Assembly: GCF_900104785.1 (NCBI RefSeq)
Contig: NZ_LT629733.1
Coordinates: 1,582,501 to 1,646,500 of the forward strand
DNA from: Formosa sp. Hel1_31_208
Lineage (GTDB): Bacteria > Bacteroidota > Bacteroidia > Flavobacteriales > Flavobacteriaceae
Direction of reading: 5' to 3'
Length of the DNA stretch: 64,000 nt
Each line of letters opens with the position of its first letter. The first letter of the stretch is position 1. The notes beneath the pieces are model-generated. The model was not told the DNA's origin. It was given only the letters and a program-made list of their open reading frames with translations, and made no database searches. A program made the translations under genes and the position numbers. Positions 17,690 through 26,470 of the stretch are shown piece by piece.

Positions 17690-18313
17690 ATGATCTCTAT
17701 TATTATCCATCAGTTGAAATCGTTACGACTGACATTTTTAGTTATTTTTTTTACATCTTTCACGGTGATAGGTGGCGTATTCCTTATCCATGTTTTAGAA
17801 GATGTACCACTGGAATTTTTAACAAATGATCTAGCAGTCATTGGAAAGGTGCCGCCTTATACTGGGATACAATCTCAATTAGGAATATTTTTATGGGCCG
17901 CTACCGCTGCTATATGTTTTTTTGGAAGTGCTCTAAGCAAGAATGCTCAAAATGGGTCTTTTTTAAAGGTATCGGCTGGGATTTCTCTTTTTTTAGGTTT
18001 AGATGACGTATTTATGTTTCACGAAATAGTGTTTCCTGTATTAGGTGTTCATCAAAAGATTGTGTTTTTAGGATATGGTCTACTTATTAGCGTCTATCTT
18101 TTAAAATTTTATAAGGTCATCTTAACAACAGATTTTCTGCTATTAGGTTGTGCTTTAGCTTGTTTTGCTATATCCCTTTTGGTAGATAACTTCTTCTATG
18201 AAGCATCTTACTATGTTACCAAACTTCTTGAAGATGGCGCTAAATTTGTTGGAATTTTAATTTGGTTGATTTACTTTGTAAGAACCAATAAACAGATGGT
18301 TGAAAGAGCGTAA
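17690..18313 (+). CDS. Uncharacterised polytopic membrane protein
   Basis: This 207-residue protein has about six predicted membrane helices. Conserved-looking polar residues lie beside the helices: LGLDDVFMFHE (about 103-113) and, near the C-terminus, LLEDGAKFVGI. Such DD/HE/ED clusters in a small membrane protein recall metal-dependent membrane hydrolases, but no named family is recognised and the idea is only suggestive. The stop codon is directly followed by the stop of the convergent gene, with no base between. Confidence 0.72.
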   Translation: MISIIIHQLKSLRLTFLVIFFTSFTVIGGVFLIHVLEDVPLEFLTNDLAVIGKVPPYTGIQSQLGIFLWAATAAICFFGSALSKNAQNGSFLKVSAGISLFLGLDDVFMFHEIVFPVLGVHQKIVFLGYGLLISVYLLKFYKVILTTDFLLLGCALACFAISLLVDNFFYEASYYVTKLLEDGAKFVGILIWLIYFVRTNKQMVERA

Positions 18314-19093
18314 TTAAAAGCGACCTGCCTTATCACGATTTAAAACTTTGTATTCTTCGTAGCACTCACTAATGGCATCTAAAATTTGGAGGTCATTAGC
18401 GGCTTGTATAAAGTCTTTAGAATAGTTGCATTGATTGACTATTTCATCGAGATCAAATCGGTCTACCTGAAGTAAAACCATTAGCATTTCTCTATCAAAA
18501 CGAGAAGCCAATTCATTTCTGATGACGTCATCCTCCTTCATTTTTTTTAGCTTACGAAGTTCACGTGGTTTTTTGCCAAAGACATTGTGTAAGAAATCGG
18601 CAGGGTTAAAAATAGCACCTAATACCTTGCTGACTGCATTTGGACGTCGGTTTCCAGCTTCATAACCTCGATTTGATAATCCCGAAATACTGTAACGATA
18701 ATTAGATTTTATGGGAACTTGTTTAACATCAATTTCTAAATAACCAGTGAGTTTTAGTTGTTTTACGACTACCTCTTCAAGGGCTAAGGCTAATTCAGTC
18801 ATCCCAATTTTAGTCTCTCCAAATTTTAACCAGTCATTGGTCACTCTTACTTTTATGGATTTATAACCCAAATACGATAAATGAAGTGTGTCGTTAAGCT
18901 GTGCTTTGATTTCAAAATTACCTTCTTCATCTGTAGAGGTGCCTATCACTTGATTTAGATTGACAATATTTACACGATCGATAGGTTGATCTGTACTAAG
19001 ATCAATAACGGTTCCTTTGACATAAGTATCCTCCTGAGTATAGCTCGATGTAGAGCATATCACGACTAATAAAAATGTAAATAAGAATTTCAT
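18314..19093 (-). CDS. Exported CarboxypepD_reg-like domain protein
   Basis: This predicted 259-residue protein has a signal peptide. A CarboxypepD_reg-like beta-sandwich follows (about 22-110: KGTVIDLSTDQPIDRVNIV, GTSTDEEGNFEIK, LHLSYLGYKSIKV), a module frequent at the N-terminus of TonB-dependent receptors but here without a barrel. The C-terminal half is helical and charged, with no recognised family. The ATG at 19093 is chosen; an ATG three codons upstream is equally possible. It is probably periplasmic or outer-membrane associated. Confidence 0.8.
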   Translation of the reverse strand: MKFLFTFLLVVICSTSSYTQEDTYVKGTVIDLSTDQPIDRVNIVNLNQVIGTSTDEEGNFEIKAQLNDTLHLSYLGYKSIKVRVTNDWLKFGETKIGMTELALALEEVVVKQLKLTGYLEIDVKQVPIKSNYRYSISGLSNRGYEAGNRRPNAVSKVLGAIFNPADFLHNVFGKKPRELRKLKKMKEDDVIRNELASRFDREMLMVLLQVDRFDLDEIVNQCNYSKDFIQAANDLQILDAISECYEEYKVLNRDKAGRF

Positions 19094-19186
19094 TTGGTGC
19101 ATATTGGACTTAAAAATAGTAAACAATTGGCATACCATTATAAAGTAGGACGTAAATTTGACTTAATATTAACAAGATGGCTAAAA

Positions 19187-19217
19187 AAAAGCCTCAAAAT
19201 GAAATTTTGAGGCTTTT
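19187..19217 (-). terminator. Terminator of the DEAD-box helicase gene
   Basis: A 14-bp stem, AAAAGCCTCAAAAT against ATTTTGAGGCTTTT, has a 3-base loop and a run of T on the minus strand. It starts 14 bases after the helicase stop codon. Confidence 0.92.
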
Positions 19218-19230
19218 GGTCTTTTTTGTT

Positions 19231-21150
19231 TTATCGTCTAGAGCGTCTTGGTCTATCAGATGTTGATGTGCTTTCCGAACGTCTTGGTGGTCTTGAATCT
19301 CCGCCAGAACTTCTTCTATCACTTCTGTTATTAGAACTTTCACTAGATCTTCTATCGCTTCGTCTTGAAGACCCTCCTTCAGAAGAACGCCTATCACTTC
19401 TATTGCCCGAGCCAGAATCACTGTGTCTACCGCTGGAACGTCTTTCGCCTCTTGGGCTATCCTCACGTCTGCGTTTTCCACCTCCGCCATCTCTTCGCCC
19501 GCCACGATTTCGTCCACCACGATTTCGTCCACCACCTTTGTCTTCACTAACTTCTACATTAACAAATCGGCCATCGTGTTTAAAATCAGTAAAGAATGCT
19601 AAAACCTTCTCTTGGTTCTCTTTTTCCGTATTAAAGAAAGAGAAACTGTCTTTGACGTCTACTTTAAATACATCGTCGCGACCTAAGTCTAACACTTCTT
19701 TTAAGAAATCTTTCAACTTCATCCAATCGTAACCATCTTTACGTCCCACATTAATAAAGTAACGTGACTCGTTTCCACTACCACCATAACTGCGACCACT
19801 TTCTCCTTCAGAATCTCTTGACGAGCTTGCGACATTGAGATCTTTAGTTTTTTGGTAGTAATTAAAGAAGCGTGTGAATTCTACTGAGAAGAATTTTTTA
19901 ATTAATTCGTCTTTGTCTGTATCTTCAAATAATTCGTTAATACTTTTGAGGTACTTGTCAATTTCATGGTTGATTTCAGTATTATGAATTTTATTTGCAA
20001 GTGACATCAATTGTACTTCACAAATTTCCATACCATCAGGAATTTCTTTTTTTACAAATTCTTTCTTAATGATACGTTCAATGCTTTTAATCTTACGAAC
20101 TTCACTTTTAGAAACAATTACCATAGAAATACCTGTTTTGCCTGCGCGTCCGGTACGTCCAGAACGGTGGGTATATATTTCAGGTTCGTCAGGTAATTGA
20201 TAGTTAATCACATGTGTAATATCGTCAACATCAATACCACGAGCAGCAACATCTGTTGCGACTAGCATTTGTATTTGTTTGTTTCTGAAAGACTTCATTA
20301 CTAAATCACGTTGATTTTGACTCAAATCACCATGTAATGCACCCGCACTGTAACCATCTTCAATTAAGTTTTCGGCTACTTTTTGAGTATCTCGTTTGGT
20401 ACGACAGAAAATCACAGAGAAAATATCTGGATTAGCATCAGATAAACGTTTTAAAGCTTGGTAGCGATCTCTTGCGTTTACTAAATAGTATTCGTGAGAC
20501 ACTTGACTTGTGCTTTCGTTTTTATTTCCAACTGTAATTTCAATTGGGTTATCCATGAATTTTCTAGCAATGTTTGACACCTCTTTTGGCATGGTTGCAG
20601 AAAATAACCAAGTGCTTTTATCATTTGGAGTATGTGATAAAATATCAGTGATATCCTCATAAAACCCCATGTTTAGCATTTCATCAGCTTCATCTAAAAC
20701 CGCATATTCAATTTTAGAAATATCAACCATGTTTCGGCTAATCATATCTTTCATACGACCTGGAGTTGCAACAATAATTTGTGAGCCGCGCTTTACAGAT
20801 CTTGCTTGATCCGTAATACTCGCACCGCCGTAAATAGCTGTTACATTTAAACCTTTACAATACTTTCCGTAGAGTTTAAGTTCATTTGTAATTTGTAAAC
20901 AAAGTTCACGTGTTGGAGATAAAATCAAGCCTTGAGTTGTACGACTATCAATATTAATTTTTTGTAACATTGGAAAACCAAATGCTGCAGTTTTACCTGT
21001 TCCTGTTTGCGCTAAGGCAACAAGATCAGCTTCTTTTTCTAATAAAATTGGAATTGCTTTTTGCTGAACATCACTAGGTGTTTCAAATCCTAAATCAGTA
21101 ATAGCATGCAGTAGGTCTTCATTGAGACCGAGTTCTTGGAATGTGCTCAT
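19231..21150 (-). CDS. DEAD-box ATP-dependent RNA helicase with DbpA-like RNA-binding domain
   Basis: This 639-residue RNA helicase has the Q motif (FQELGL), Walker A (AQTGTGKT), VLDEADEML, SAT, and the helicase C motifs VATDVAARGIDVD and HRSGRTGRAG in residues 1-370. A helical linker is followed by a DbpA-type RNA-binding domain (about 475-550: RYFINVGRKDGYDWMKLKDF). The last 90 residues are a disordered Arg/Gly/Ser tail with GGRNRGG and DRRSSE repeats, which adds non-specific RNA affinity. The architecture is close to DeaD/CsdA, which acts in ribosome assembly and mRNA decay in the cold. The ATG at 21150 gives the canonical MSTFQELGL start. A promoter about 165 bases upstream implies a long leader, as in cold-shock helicase mRNAs. 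Confidence 0.92.
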   Translation of the reverse strand: MSTFQELGLNEDLLHAITDLGFETPSDVQQKAIPILLEKEADLVALAQTGTGKTAAFGFPMLQKINIDSRTTQGLILSPTRELCLQITNELKLYGKYCKGLNVTAIYGGASITDQARSVKRGSQIIVATPGRMKDMISRNMVDISKIEYAVLDEADEMLNMGFYEDITDILSHTPNDKSTWLFSATMPKEVSNIARKFMDNPIEITVGNKNESTSQVSHEYYLVNARDRYQALKRLSDANPDIFSVIFCRTKRDTQKVAENLIEDGYSAGALHGDLSQNQRDLVMKSFRNKQIQMLVATDVAARGIDVDDITHVINYQLPDEPEIYTHRSGRTGRAGKTGISMVIVSKSEVRKIKSIERIIKKEFVKKEIPDGMEICEVQLMSLANKIHNTEINHEIDKYLKSINELFEDTDKDELIKKFFSVEFTRFFNYYQKTKDLNVASSSRDSEGESGRSYGGSGNESRYFINVGRKDGYDWMKLKDFLKEVLDLGRDDVFKVDVKDSFSFFNTEKENQEKVLAFFTDFKHDGRFVNVEVSEDKGGGRNRGGRNRGGRRDGGGGKRRREDSPRGERRSSGRHSDSGSGNRSDRRSSEGGSSRRSDRRSSESSNNRSDRRSSGGDSRPPRRSESTSTSDRPRRSRR

Positions 21151-21520
21151 TCTTTTGTTTTGTATTCGATTATGTCTTTTGGTGTTACAAAAGAAGCGAA
21201 TCGACATACTAAACACTTAAACTTCTAGGTAACACATCCTCACTCTGAGGAATCTTTAGTTCCGTTTTATCGGAATTCGCTTCACCGTTATGTGATTTTG
21301 GTAAACGAAGATGCAAAGATAGTCTTTTATTTGGATATTCAATATAATGGCGTTTTAACACGCTCTCGCACGTCGCTTCCCAACAAAAGGGAGAGCTCCA
21401 ACAAGTGCTCCATCGTTAACGCATATTTGCTAATCATTGGCAGATGAATAGATAAATATTTATAATCACTCAACTTTATTAATAGTATTTATTACATTAG
21501 GCCTTTAAAATTTATGAATT
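21151..21520. other. 370-base intergenic region with the helicase leader
   Basis: No convincing coding sequence is seen. The left half, read on the minus strand, is the probable 5' leader of the helicase mRNA. It contains two small hairpins: TTCCG/CGGAA around 21264-21279 and TCCTCA/TGAGGA around 21237-21253. The helicase promoter is at 21314-21342. The right half (21361-21520) is AT-rich towards the plus-strand gene at 21521; no clear -7/-33 pair was identified there. Confidence 0.6.
21314..21342 (-). promoter_or_regulatory. Promoter of the DEAD-box helicase gene
   Basis: On the minus strand TTG (21340-21342), an 18-base spacer and TATCTTTG (21314-21321) form a good Bacteroidota promoter. 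It implies a leader of about 155 nucleotides before the ATG at 21150. Confidence 0.65.
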
Positions 21521-22021
21521 ATGAAAAAACTACTATGTGTCTTTGTGTTATTTGCAATGACATTCAATCTGCAAGCTCAAGAACCAAAAACTTCTGAAGC
21601 AGATCAAGAGAGAAAGGCTCGTACATTAGAGCTGATGGGACAAAAAATTGAAATAGATATAGATACATCACTCTTTATGGAAGTAACTGTGAATACGTAT
21701 ATTTCTGAAAGCCCTAGAGCTGTAGTTATGGCTATGATGGTACCAGATTCTTACGCGGTTACAAAGCAAAGAATGAATGAAAATACTGACCCACAATTTA
21801 AAATTTCAGAAAAGGGAGAAACTGAAATGAATGGTGTTAACGTGCTCTATATGAAAGGTACAAGTATGGCAGAAGGATCAACATTAGACAGTGAAATGTA
21901 TTGCATGGCTATTGATGACGAGACTTGTTTGATGGTTATTGGCATGGTTGAACAAAATGCAGATGCAAAGTATTCAGAAGCAATTAAAAAGGCAATTAAT
22001 TCTGTGATTAAAAAGAAATAA
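21521..22021 (+). CDS. Small exported protein, unknown function
   Basis: This 166-residue protein has a signal peptide (1-19, ending LQAQ) and a mature domain rich in short beta segments. There is no lipobox and no recognisable catalytic motif. The mature part contains many Met residues (for example VVMAMMVPDSY and YMKGTSMAEG) and two Cys in YCMAIDDETC that could form a disulfide. No family is recognised. It lies alone and ends in a terminator shared with rdgB. Confidence 0.72.
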   Translation: MKKLLCVFVLFAMTFNLQAQEPKTSEADQERKARTLELMGQKIEIDIDTSLFMEVTVNTYISESPRAVVMAMMVPDSYAVTKQRMNENTDPQFKISEKGETEMNGVNVLYMKGTSMAEGSTLDSEMYCMAIDDETCLMVIGMVEQNADAKYSEAIKKAINSVIKKK

Positions 22022-22039
22022 TTAGAATTAAATTTGATT

Positions 22040-22067
22040 AATAATCCAGCACAATTGCTGGATTATT
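22040..22067. terminator. Bidirectional terminator between the exported protein gene and rdgB
   Basis: A perfect 12-bp stem, AATAATCCAGCA against TGCTGGATTATT, has a CAAT loop and AT-rich flanks. It lies between two convergent genes, three bases from the rdgB stop codon. Confidence 0.85.
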
Positions 22068-22070
22068 TAT

Positions 22071-22646
22071 TTATAAATGGTTTAGAAATGTGACCAACTG
22101 AGCCACTGCTTTCCCACGATGGCCAATTCGATTTTTTTCTTCTAGTGCTATTTCTGCAAAGGTTTGATCATAACCTTCTGCTTTAAAAATGGGATCGTAA
22201 CCAAAACCACCACGTCCATGCTTGGTTTTAGTGATTTCACCTTTACAAATTCCCGTGAAGGTTTCTAAGCTACCATTTAAATGGAGCGCTATTACGGTTT
22301 TAAATTGCGCGTTTCTATTGGATTTGTCTGAAAGGTTCTCTAGCAATTTATCCATATTGTTGTGAGCATCGCGTTGCTCCCCAGCATAACGAGCGCTATA
22401 CACACCAGGTTCACCATTCAGGGTTTCAACTTCTAAGCCAGTGTCATCAGCAAAGCAATCATACCCGTAATGCGTTTTGATATAGTCGGCTTTTTGAATG
22501 GCATTACCTTCAATAGTAAGCCGTGTTTCAGGAACGTCTTCAAAACAGCCAATGTCCTTTAAACTTAATAATTGTATGTGCTGTGGTAACATAGACTGTA
22601 CCTCTTTGAGTTTATGTAAATTATTCGTAGCGAAGACAAGTTGCAT
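22071..22646 (-). CDS. rdgB: RdgB/HAM1 non-canonical purine NTP pyrophosphatase
   Basis: This 191-residue house-cleaning enzyme hydrolyses ITP, dITP and XTP to the monophosphate and PPi, keeping deaminated purines out of nucleic acids. Diagnostic segments are [12 protein letters not shown] at the N-terminus, [20 protein letters not shown] with the catalytic Asp pair, and [11 protein letters not shown] and SHRG-like IGHRGKA near the C-terminus. Length is standard for the family. It is convergent with the upstream neighbour and divergent from the AtoE-type gene. Confidence 0.95.
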   Translation of the reverse strand: MQLVFATNNLHKLKEVQSMLPQHIQLLSLKDIGCFEDVPETRLTIEGNAIQKADYIKTHYGYDCFADDTGLEVETLNGEPGVYSARYAGEQRDAHNNMDKLLENLSDKSNRNAQFKTVIALHLNGSLETFTGICKGEITKTKHGRGGFGYDPIFKAEGYDQTFAEIALEEKNRIGHRGKAVAQLVTFLNHL

Positions 22647-22718
22647 GTGTTAATAATTAAAGGTCAAAAGTATATAATTTTACCTAAATTGAGGTTTCAA
22701 ATTTTTAATGAATCAATC

Positions 22719-24119
22719 ATGCTCACTAAACTTGGCAAAAAATTTACAGATATATTTCGAAAGTATATGCCTAGCGCCTTTGTGTTTGCTTTAGGATTAA
22801 CATTGCTAACAGGTATATTAGCTTTATTGTGGTTGAATGCAAAACCTATGACTATTATTTCTGGCTGGTATGATGGTTTTTTTAGTTTATTAGAATTTGG
22901 GATGCAAATAACACTGTTCATCATTACGGGATATAGTATAGCGTTATCTCCAATTATTGGTAAATGGATGCACAAATTAGCGGCTAAACTAAACAGTCCT
23001 AAGCAAGTCTATTTTTTTGTGGTAATTGTTGGCGCCTTATTGAGTTTAGTTAGTTTTGGTTGGATAGTAATCACGTGTGTTTTAGCTAGGGAATTAGCAC
23101 TAAGAGTAAAAGGAGTGAACTATCCGTTTCTAATAGCTTGCGTTTATTTTTCAGGAGCAAGTTGGGTTTCTGGCTTATCGAGTTCGATACCATTATTATT
23201 AAATACACCTGATAATTTCCTTATTAAGACTGGTGTTCTCAATGAAACAATACCAATGAGTTATACCTTAGGCTCAACTCTAAATTTAGTTGTTGTAGGA
23301 CTTTTTGTAATCATAATGCCGCTTTTAGTCTTGGCTATTATTCCTAAAGCTAAAGGTATAAAAGAACTAAAAGAGCTATTAAAAGAAGGAGGTGAAATTC
23401 AACAAAATATCTCAATTAAAGACGAAGCTGAGAGTTATAAACTGCCAATAAAAGCGGTTTCAGATACGCTTAATAATAGTACTGTATTACAATGGAGTGT
23501 TGCTGTAATGGGGTTTTGTTATATAGTTTATCATTTTGTGAATAATGGATTTGACTTGAATTTCAATATCATGATCTTTACTTTTATTATTTTAGGTTTG
23601 TTTCTTCATAAAACCCCATTACGTTTTAGCATTGCAATGAAACGGTCAAGTAGCAATATTTCTGGGATTTTATTTCAATATCCATTTTACGCAGGAATAA
23701 TGGGGATCATGTTAGCAACAGGGTTGGGCTCTAAATTAGCTGATGTATTGGCTTCGGTAGCGACCATAGATACGTATCCATTCTATGCATATGTTACCGG
23801 TGGATTGGTGAATTTTGCCATTCCCTCAGCAGGAGGAGAGTTTGCGGTTGTTGGGCCGAGTATTATTGAAGCTGTTAAAGATATTGGTACTGGATTACCT
23901 CAAGAGCAAGTTACTGCGATGGTATCTAGAGCCTCCTTATCGGTTGCTTATGGTGAAAGTTTAAGTAATTTGATTCAACCCTTCTTTCTGCTATTGGTAT
24001 TGCCTGTCATGACTGCAGGTGTGAAATTACAAGCCAGAGATATAATGGGTTATTTGGTATTGCCATTTATTGTCTTTTTTATATTTCAGTCGTTAACGGT
24101 GCTTTATATCCCATTGTAA
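22719..24119 (+). CDS. AtoE-type short-chain fatty acid transporter
   Basis: This 466-residue membrane protein has about 12 predicted helices. The architecture and motifs fit TIGR00366/AtoE: FITGYSIALSP, the long first half, and the C-terminal GESLSNLIQPFF and LQARDIMGYLVLPF. AtoE-like permeases are thought to import short-chain fatty acids such as butyrate or acetoacetate. The start at 22719 places the amphipathic TKLGKKFTDIFRKYMPSAF segment at the N-terminus, as in homologues. There is no beta-oxidation gene beside it, so the substrate is not supported by context. Confidence 0.85.
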   Translation: MLTKLGKKFTDIFRKYMPSAFVFALGLTLLTGILALLWLNAKPMTIISGWYDGFFSLLEFGMQITLFIITGYSIALSPIIGKWMHKLAAKLNSPKQVYFFVVIVGALLSLVSFGWIVITCVLARELALRVKGVNYPFLIACVYFSGASWVSGLSSSIPLLLNTPDNFLIKTGVLNETIPMSYTLGSTLNLVVVGLFVIIMPLLVLAIIPKAKGIKELKELLKEGGEIQQNISIKDEAESYKLPIKAVSDTLNNSTVLQWSVAVMGFCYIVYHFVNNGFDLNFNIMIFTFIILGLFLHKTPLRFSIAMKRSSSNISGILFQYPFYAGIMGIMLATGLGSKLADVLASVATIDTYPFYAYVTGGLVNFAIPSAGGEFAVVGPSIIEAVKDIGTGLPQEQVTAMVSRASLSVAYGESLSNLIQPFFLLLVLPVMTAGVKLQARDIMGYLVLPFIVFFIFQSLTVLYIPL

Positions 24120-24162
24120 TTGTCGATATTTAGGCAATTGTAAACCAATTAAATCCAATACC

Positions 24163-24522
24163 ATGAAAAAATTATTGCTATTATTAACGATTTCACTAAC
24201 GATGTCTTGTAATGATTCTAAATATGCAGAAGCTATTGTTGGAGAATGGGAGTGTGTGAGTTGGATTGACACAGCAAGCTCCAAAGAAAAGTGCAATAAT
24301 AATGCGTATTTCAGTTTTAAAAAGGATATGACGTATACATCAAAAGTAGGTGCTCAAGAAACCAATGGGATTTATAAAATTGTAGATGGGGTGTTATATT
24401 CTACTCCTAAAGATAAACTAGAAATTGCGGTAGAAATTAATACACTTAATGCCGATACATTATCATTCACAATGAGTCGCTCTGGTAATGAAGAGATTTT
24501 AACCCTGATCAAAAAGAAGTAA
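24163..24522 (+). CDS. Lipocalin-like lipoprotein
   Basis: This 119-residue protein has a lipoprotein signal ending at Cys 16 (SLTMSC). The mature part begins with IVGEWECVSW and continues in short strands, ending in ILTLIKKK. This pattern fits the small lipocalin-like domain family common in Bacteroidota. It starts 44 bases after the transporter gene and could be cotranscribed. A 6-bp hairpin with an AT-rich tail shortly after the stop might be a weak terminator. The ligand is unknown. Confidence 0.75.
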   Translation: MKKLLLLLTISLTMSCNDSKYAEAIVGEWECVSWIDTASSKEKCNNNAYFSFKKDMTYTSKVGAQETNGIYKIVDGVLYSTPKDKLEIAVEINTLNADTLSFTMSRSGNEEILTLIKKK

Positions 24523-24644
24523 TCTCATACCTGTAATCCAAAGTTTAGGATTAAATTTTTATCTGGCTTCATTAAAAAGGATTGGCATTAAGTGCTATAG
24601 TAATTGATTTTTCCATAGGCATATTTCTGAAGGAAAAACACAAT

Positions 24645-24668
24645 ATTTTATGAGTTTTATCATAAAAA
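24645..24668. repeat. Inverted repeat upstream of raiA
   Basis: TTTTATGA and TCATAAAA form an 8-bp inverted repeat with a 6-base loop about 60 bases before raiA. It could be an operator or a leader hairpin; nothing else in the 24523-24726 gap is recognised. Confidence 0.35.
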
Positions 24669-24726
24669 TATCTATTAAATTTTTGTAAATTAGAGTAAAG
24701 AAATTAATTATAAAACAAGAACGATT

Positions 24727-25026
24727 ATGAATGTGAATTTTCAATATGTAAATGTCGATGTCAGTGAAACTTTAAATAGTTTCACAGAAGAGAAATTAAA
24801 AAAACTTTTCGACAGGTATGATTTTTTAATTGGAGCAACAGTCCGATTTAAACAAGACGACAAGAATCATACGAAAGGTAAAATATGTGATATAGAACTC
24901 AGTTTACCTGGACCACGAATTTTTGCAGCGTCTGACGAGAAAAATTATGAAGTCGCAGTTAAAGAGACAATTAGTGACTTGGTACGCCAATTAAAGAAAC
25001 GTAAAGAAGTATTTAAACCATACTAA
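24727..25026 (+). CDS. raiA: Ribosome hibernation-promoting factor, short HPF/YfiA type
   Basis: This 99-residue protein belongs to the S30AE/HPF family. These proteins bind the decoding region of the 30S subunit and inactivate or store ribosomes in stationary phase. The beta-alpha-beta-beta-beta-alpha fold is visible, with VSETLNSFTEEKLKKLF for helix 1, ICDIELSLPGPRIFAASDEKNYEVAVKETI and a basic C-terminus, RQLKKRKEVFKPY. The short length shows it lacks the dimerisation domain of long HPF. Its stop codon interlocks with that of the convergent rlmH (4-base overlap). Confidence 0.93.
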   Translation: MNVNFQYVNVDVSETLNSFTEEKLKKLFDRYDFLIGATVRFKQDDKNHTKGKICDIELSLPGPRIFAASDEKNYEVAVKETISDLVRQLKKRKEVFKPY

Positions 25027-25496
25027 CGATGATGATAAGGCTCATTTTTTAAAATAGTGAAGCCACGATATAATTGCTCTATAACAAACAAGCGAATCAT
25101 TTGATGGGAAAAAGTCATTTTAGATAATGATAGTTTCCCATTCGCTTTTTGATATACTTCAGGTGAAAAACCATAAGGCCCTCCTATAACGAAAACCAAT
25201 TGTTTGATACCTGAATTCATGTGTTTTTGTAAATATGTAGAAAAACTTACAGAATCTAATTGTTTACCATTTTCATCTAGTAAAATTAGAACATCTGTAG
25301 TATTGAGTTTATTGAGAATAAGCTCACCTTCTTTTTGCTTTTGTTGGTCTTCACTTAAGTTTTTAGTCTTTTTGAGATCTGGAATGATTTCAAATTCAAA
25401 TTTGATATAATACCCAAGACGCTTTTGATAGTCGTCAATAAGGGCTTGTAAATCTTTGTTATCGGTTTTGCCAATGGCAAGTAGTTTTATGGTCAT
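25023..25496 (-). CDS. rlmH: 23S rRNA pseudouridine(1915)-N3-methyltransferase RlmH
   Basis: This 157-residue SPOUT methyltransferase modifies pseudouridine 1915 in helix 69 of 23S rRNA on assembled 70S ribosomes. The knot motifs are FVIGGPYGFSPEVY and LSLSKMTFSHQMIRLFVIEQLYRGFTIL, and the C-terminus YHHR is typical. Length is standard. The promoter TAACTTTG lies directly upstream. The gene converges on raiA, and both products act at the subunit interface of the ribosome. Confidence 0.96.
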   Translation of the reverse strand: MTIKLLAIGKTDNKDLQALIDDYQKRLGYYIKFEFEIIPDLKKTKNLSEDQQKQKEGELILNKLNTTDVLILLDENGKQLDSVSFSTYLQKHMNSGIKQLVFVIGGPYGFSPEVYQKANGKLSLSKMTFSHQMIRLFVIEQLYRGFTILKNEPYHHR

Positions 25497-25500
25497 GTTT

Positions 25501-25508
25501 CAAAGTTA
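25501..25508 (-). promoter_or_regulatory. Candidate -7 box of rlmH
   Basis: On the minus strand this reads TAACTTTG, matching TAnnTTTG, only four bases before the ATG. The transcript would be nearly leaderless. A -33 TTG is not at the ideal distance. Confidence 0.4.
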
Positions 25509-25585
25509 TACTTTTTTAGAATTTGAGATTTACAATTTGTATTTTTTTGATATGCAATCCCTATTTTTACACTAAATATCTAAAT

Positions 25586-26443
25586 ATGATTTCACAAGAA
25601 CAATTTAATCGGGAAATAGAACTCATAATATCTAATGCAATCAGAGAAGATGTTGGTGATGGTGATCACAGCTCACTGGCATGTATTCCAGCTTCTGCGC
25701 AAGGAAAAGCAAAACTGTTAGTTAAGGATGACGGAATTATTGCTGGCGTCGAATTCGCAAAACTTGTCTTTAACTACTTAGATAAAGATATGACAGTGGA
25801 AACGCTTATAAAAGATGGTAGTCCTGTTAAGTATGGTGATATCGTATTTTATGTGGAAGGTGCGTCTCAGTCTATTTTAAAAGCTGAACGCCTCGTTCTT
25901 AACGCCATGCAACGTATGAGTGCCATCGCAACTAAAACAAAGAAATTTGTAGATTTATTAGAGGGTACAGGTACTAAAATATTAGACACTAGAAAAACCA
26001 CCCCAGGCATTCGTGCACTCGAAAAGTGGGCAGTAAAAATAGGTGGAGGAGAAAACCACAGATTTGCACTTTACGATATGATTATGCTTAAGGATAATCA
26101 TATTGATTTTGCTGGAGGGATAACCAAGGCTATTCAAAAAACAAAGCACTATTTAAAAGAAACAAATAGAGATTTAAAGATTATTGTGGAGGCTAGAAAC
26201 CTAGATGAGATAAAAGAGATTTTGCATACCGAAGGTGTATATCGCATTCTAATTGATAATTTTAATTATGAGGACACCCGAACCGCTGTTAAACTTATAG
26301 GCAATCAATGTATGTCAGAGTCCTCAGGAGGAATTAACGAATCTACAGTTAGAAACTATGCCGAATGCGGCGTAGATTATATTTCATCTGGCGCATTGAC
26401 TCACTCAGTTTATAATATGGATTTGAGCTTAAAAGCTGTATAG
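25586..26443 (+). CDS. nadC: Nicotinate-nucleotide diphosphorylase (carboxylating)
   Basis: This 285-residue enzyme is quinolinate phosphoribosyltransferase, which converts quinolinate and PRPP to nicotinate mononucleotide in de novo NAD synthesis. It shows ERLVLNAMQRMSAIAT, the signature TRKTTPGIRALEKWAV, GGGENHRFALYDMIMLKDNHI and a C-terminal SSGALTHS phosphate loop. The ATG at 25586 is preferred, since the upstream frame extension is hydrophobic and unlike the family. No nadA or nadB lies nearby. Confidence 0.95.
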   Translation: MISQEQFNREIELIISNAIREDVGDGDHSSLACIPASAQGKAKLLVKDDGIIAGVEFAKLVFNYLDKDMTVETLIKDGSPVKYGDIVFYVEGASQSILKAERLVLNAMQRMSAIATKTKKFVDLLEGTGTKILDTRKTTPGIRALEKWAVKIGGGENHRFALYDMIMLKDNHIDFAGGITKAIQKTKHYLKETNRDLKIIVEARNLDEIKEILHTEGVYRILIDNFNYEDTRTAVKLIGNQCMSESSGGINESTVRNYAECGVDYISSGALTHSVYNMDLSLKAV

Positions 26444-26470
26444 TGTCATGAACGTTAACCATATCAATAC

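Noticed and set aside
19194-19732. Overlapping frames on both strands across the end of the helicase gene
   Set aside because: They are created by the Arg/Gly/Ser-rich coding tail; the composition is that of frame-shifted low-complexity sequence.
22641-22718. A 26-residue N-terminal extension of the AtoE-type transporter
   Set aside because: It overlaps the start of rdgB, is not conserved-looking and has no promoter; the ATG at 22719 gives the family N-terminus.
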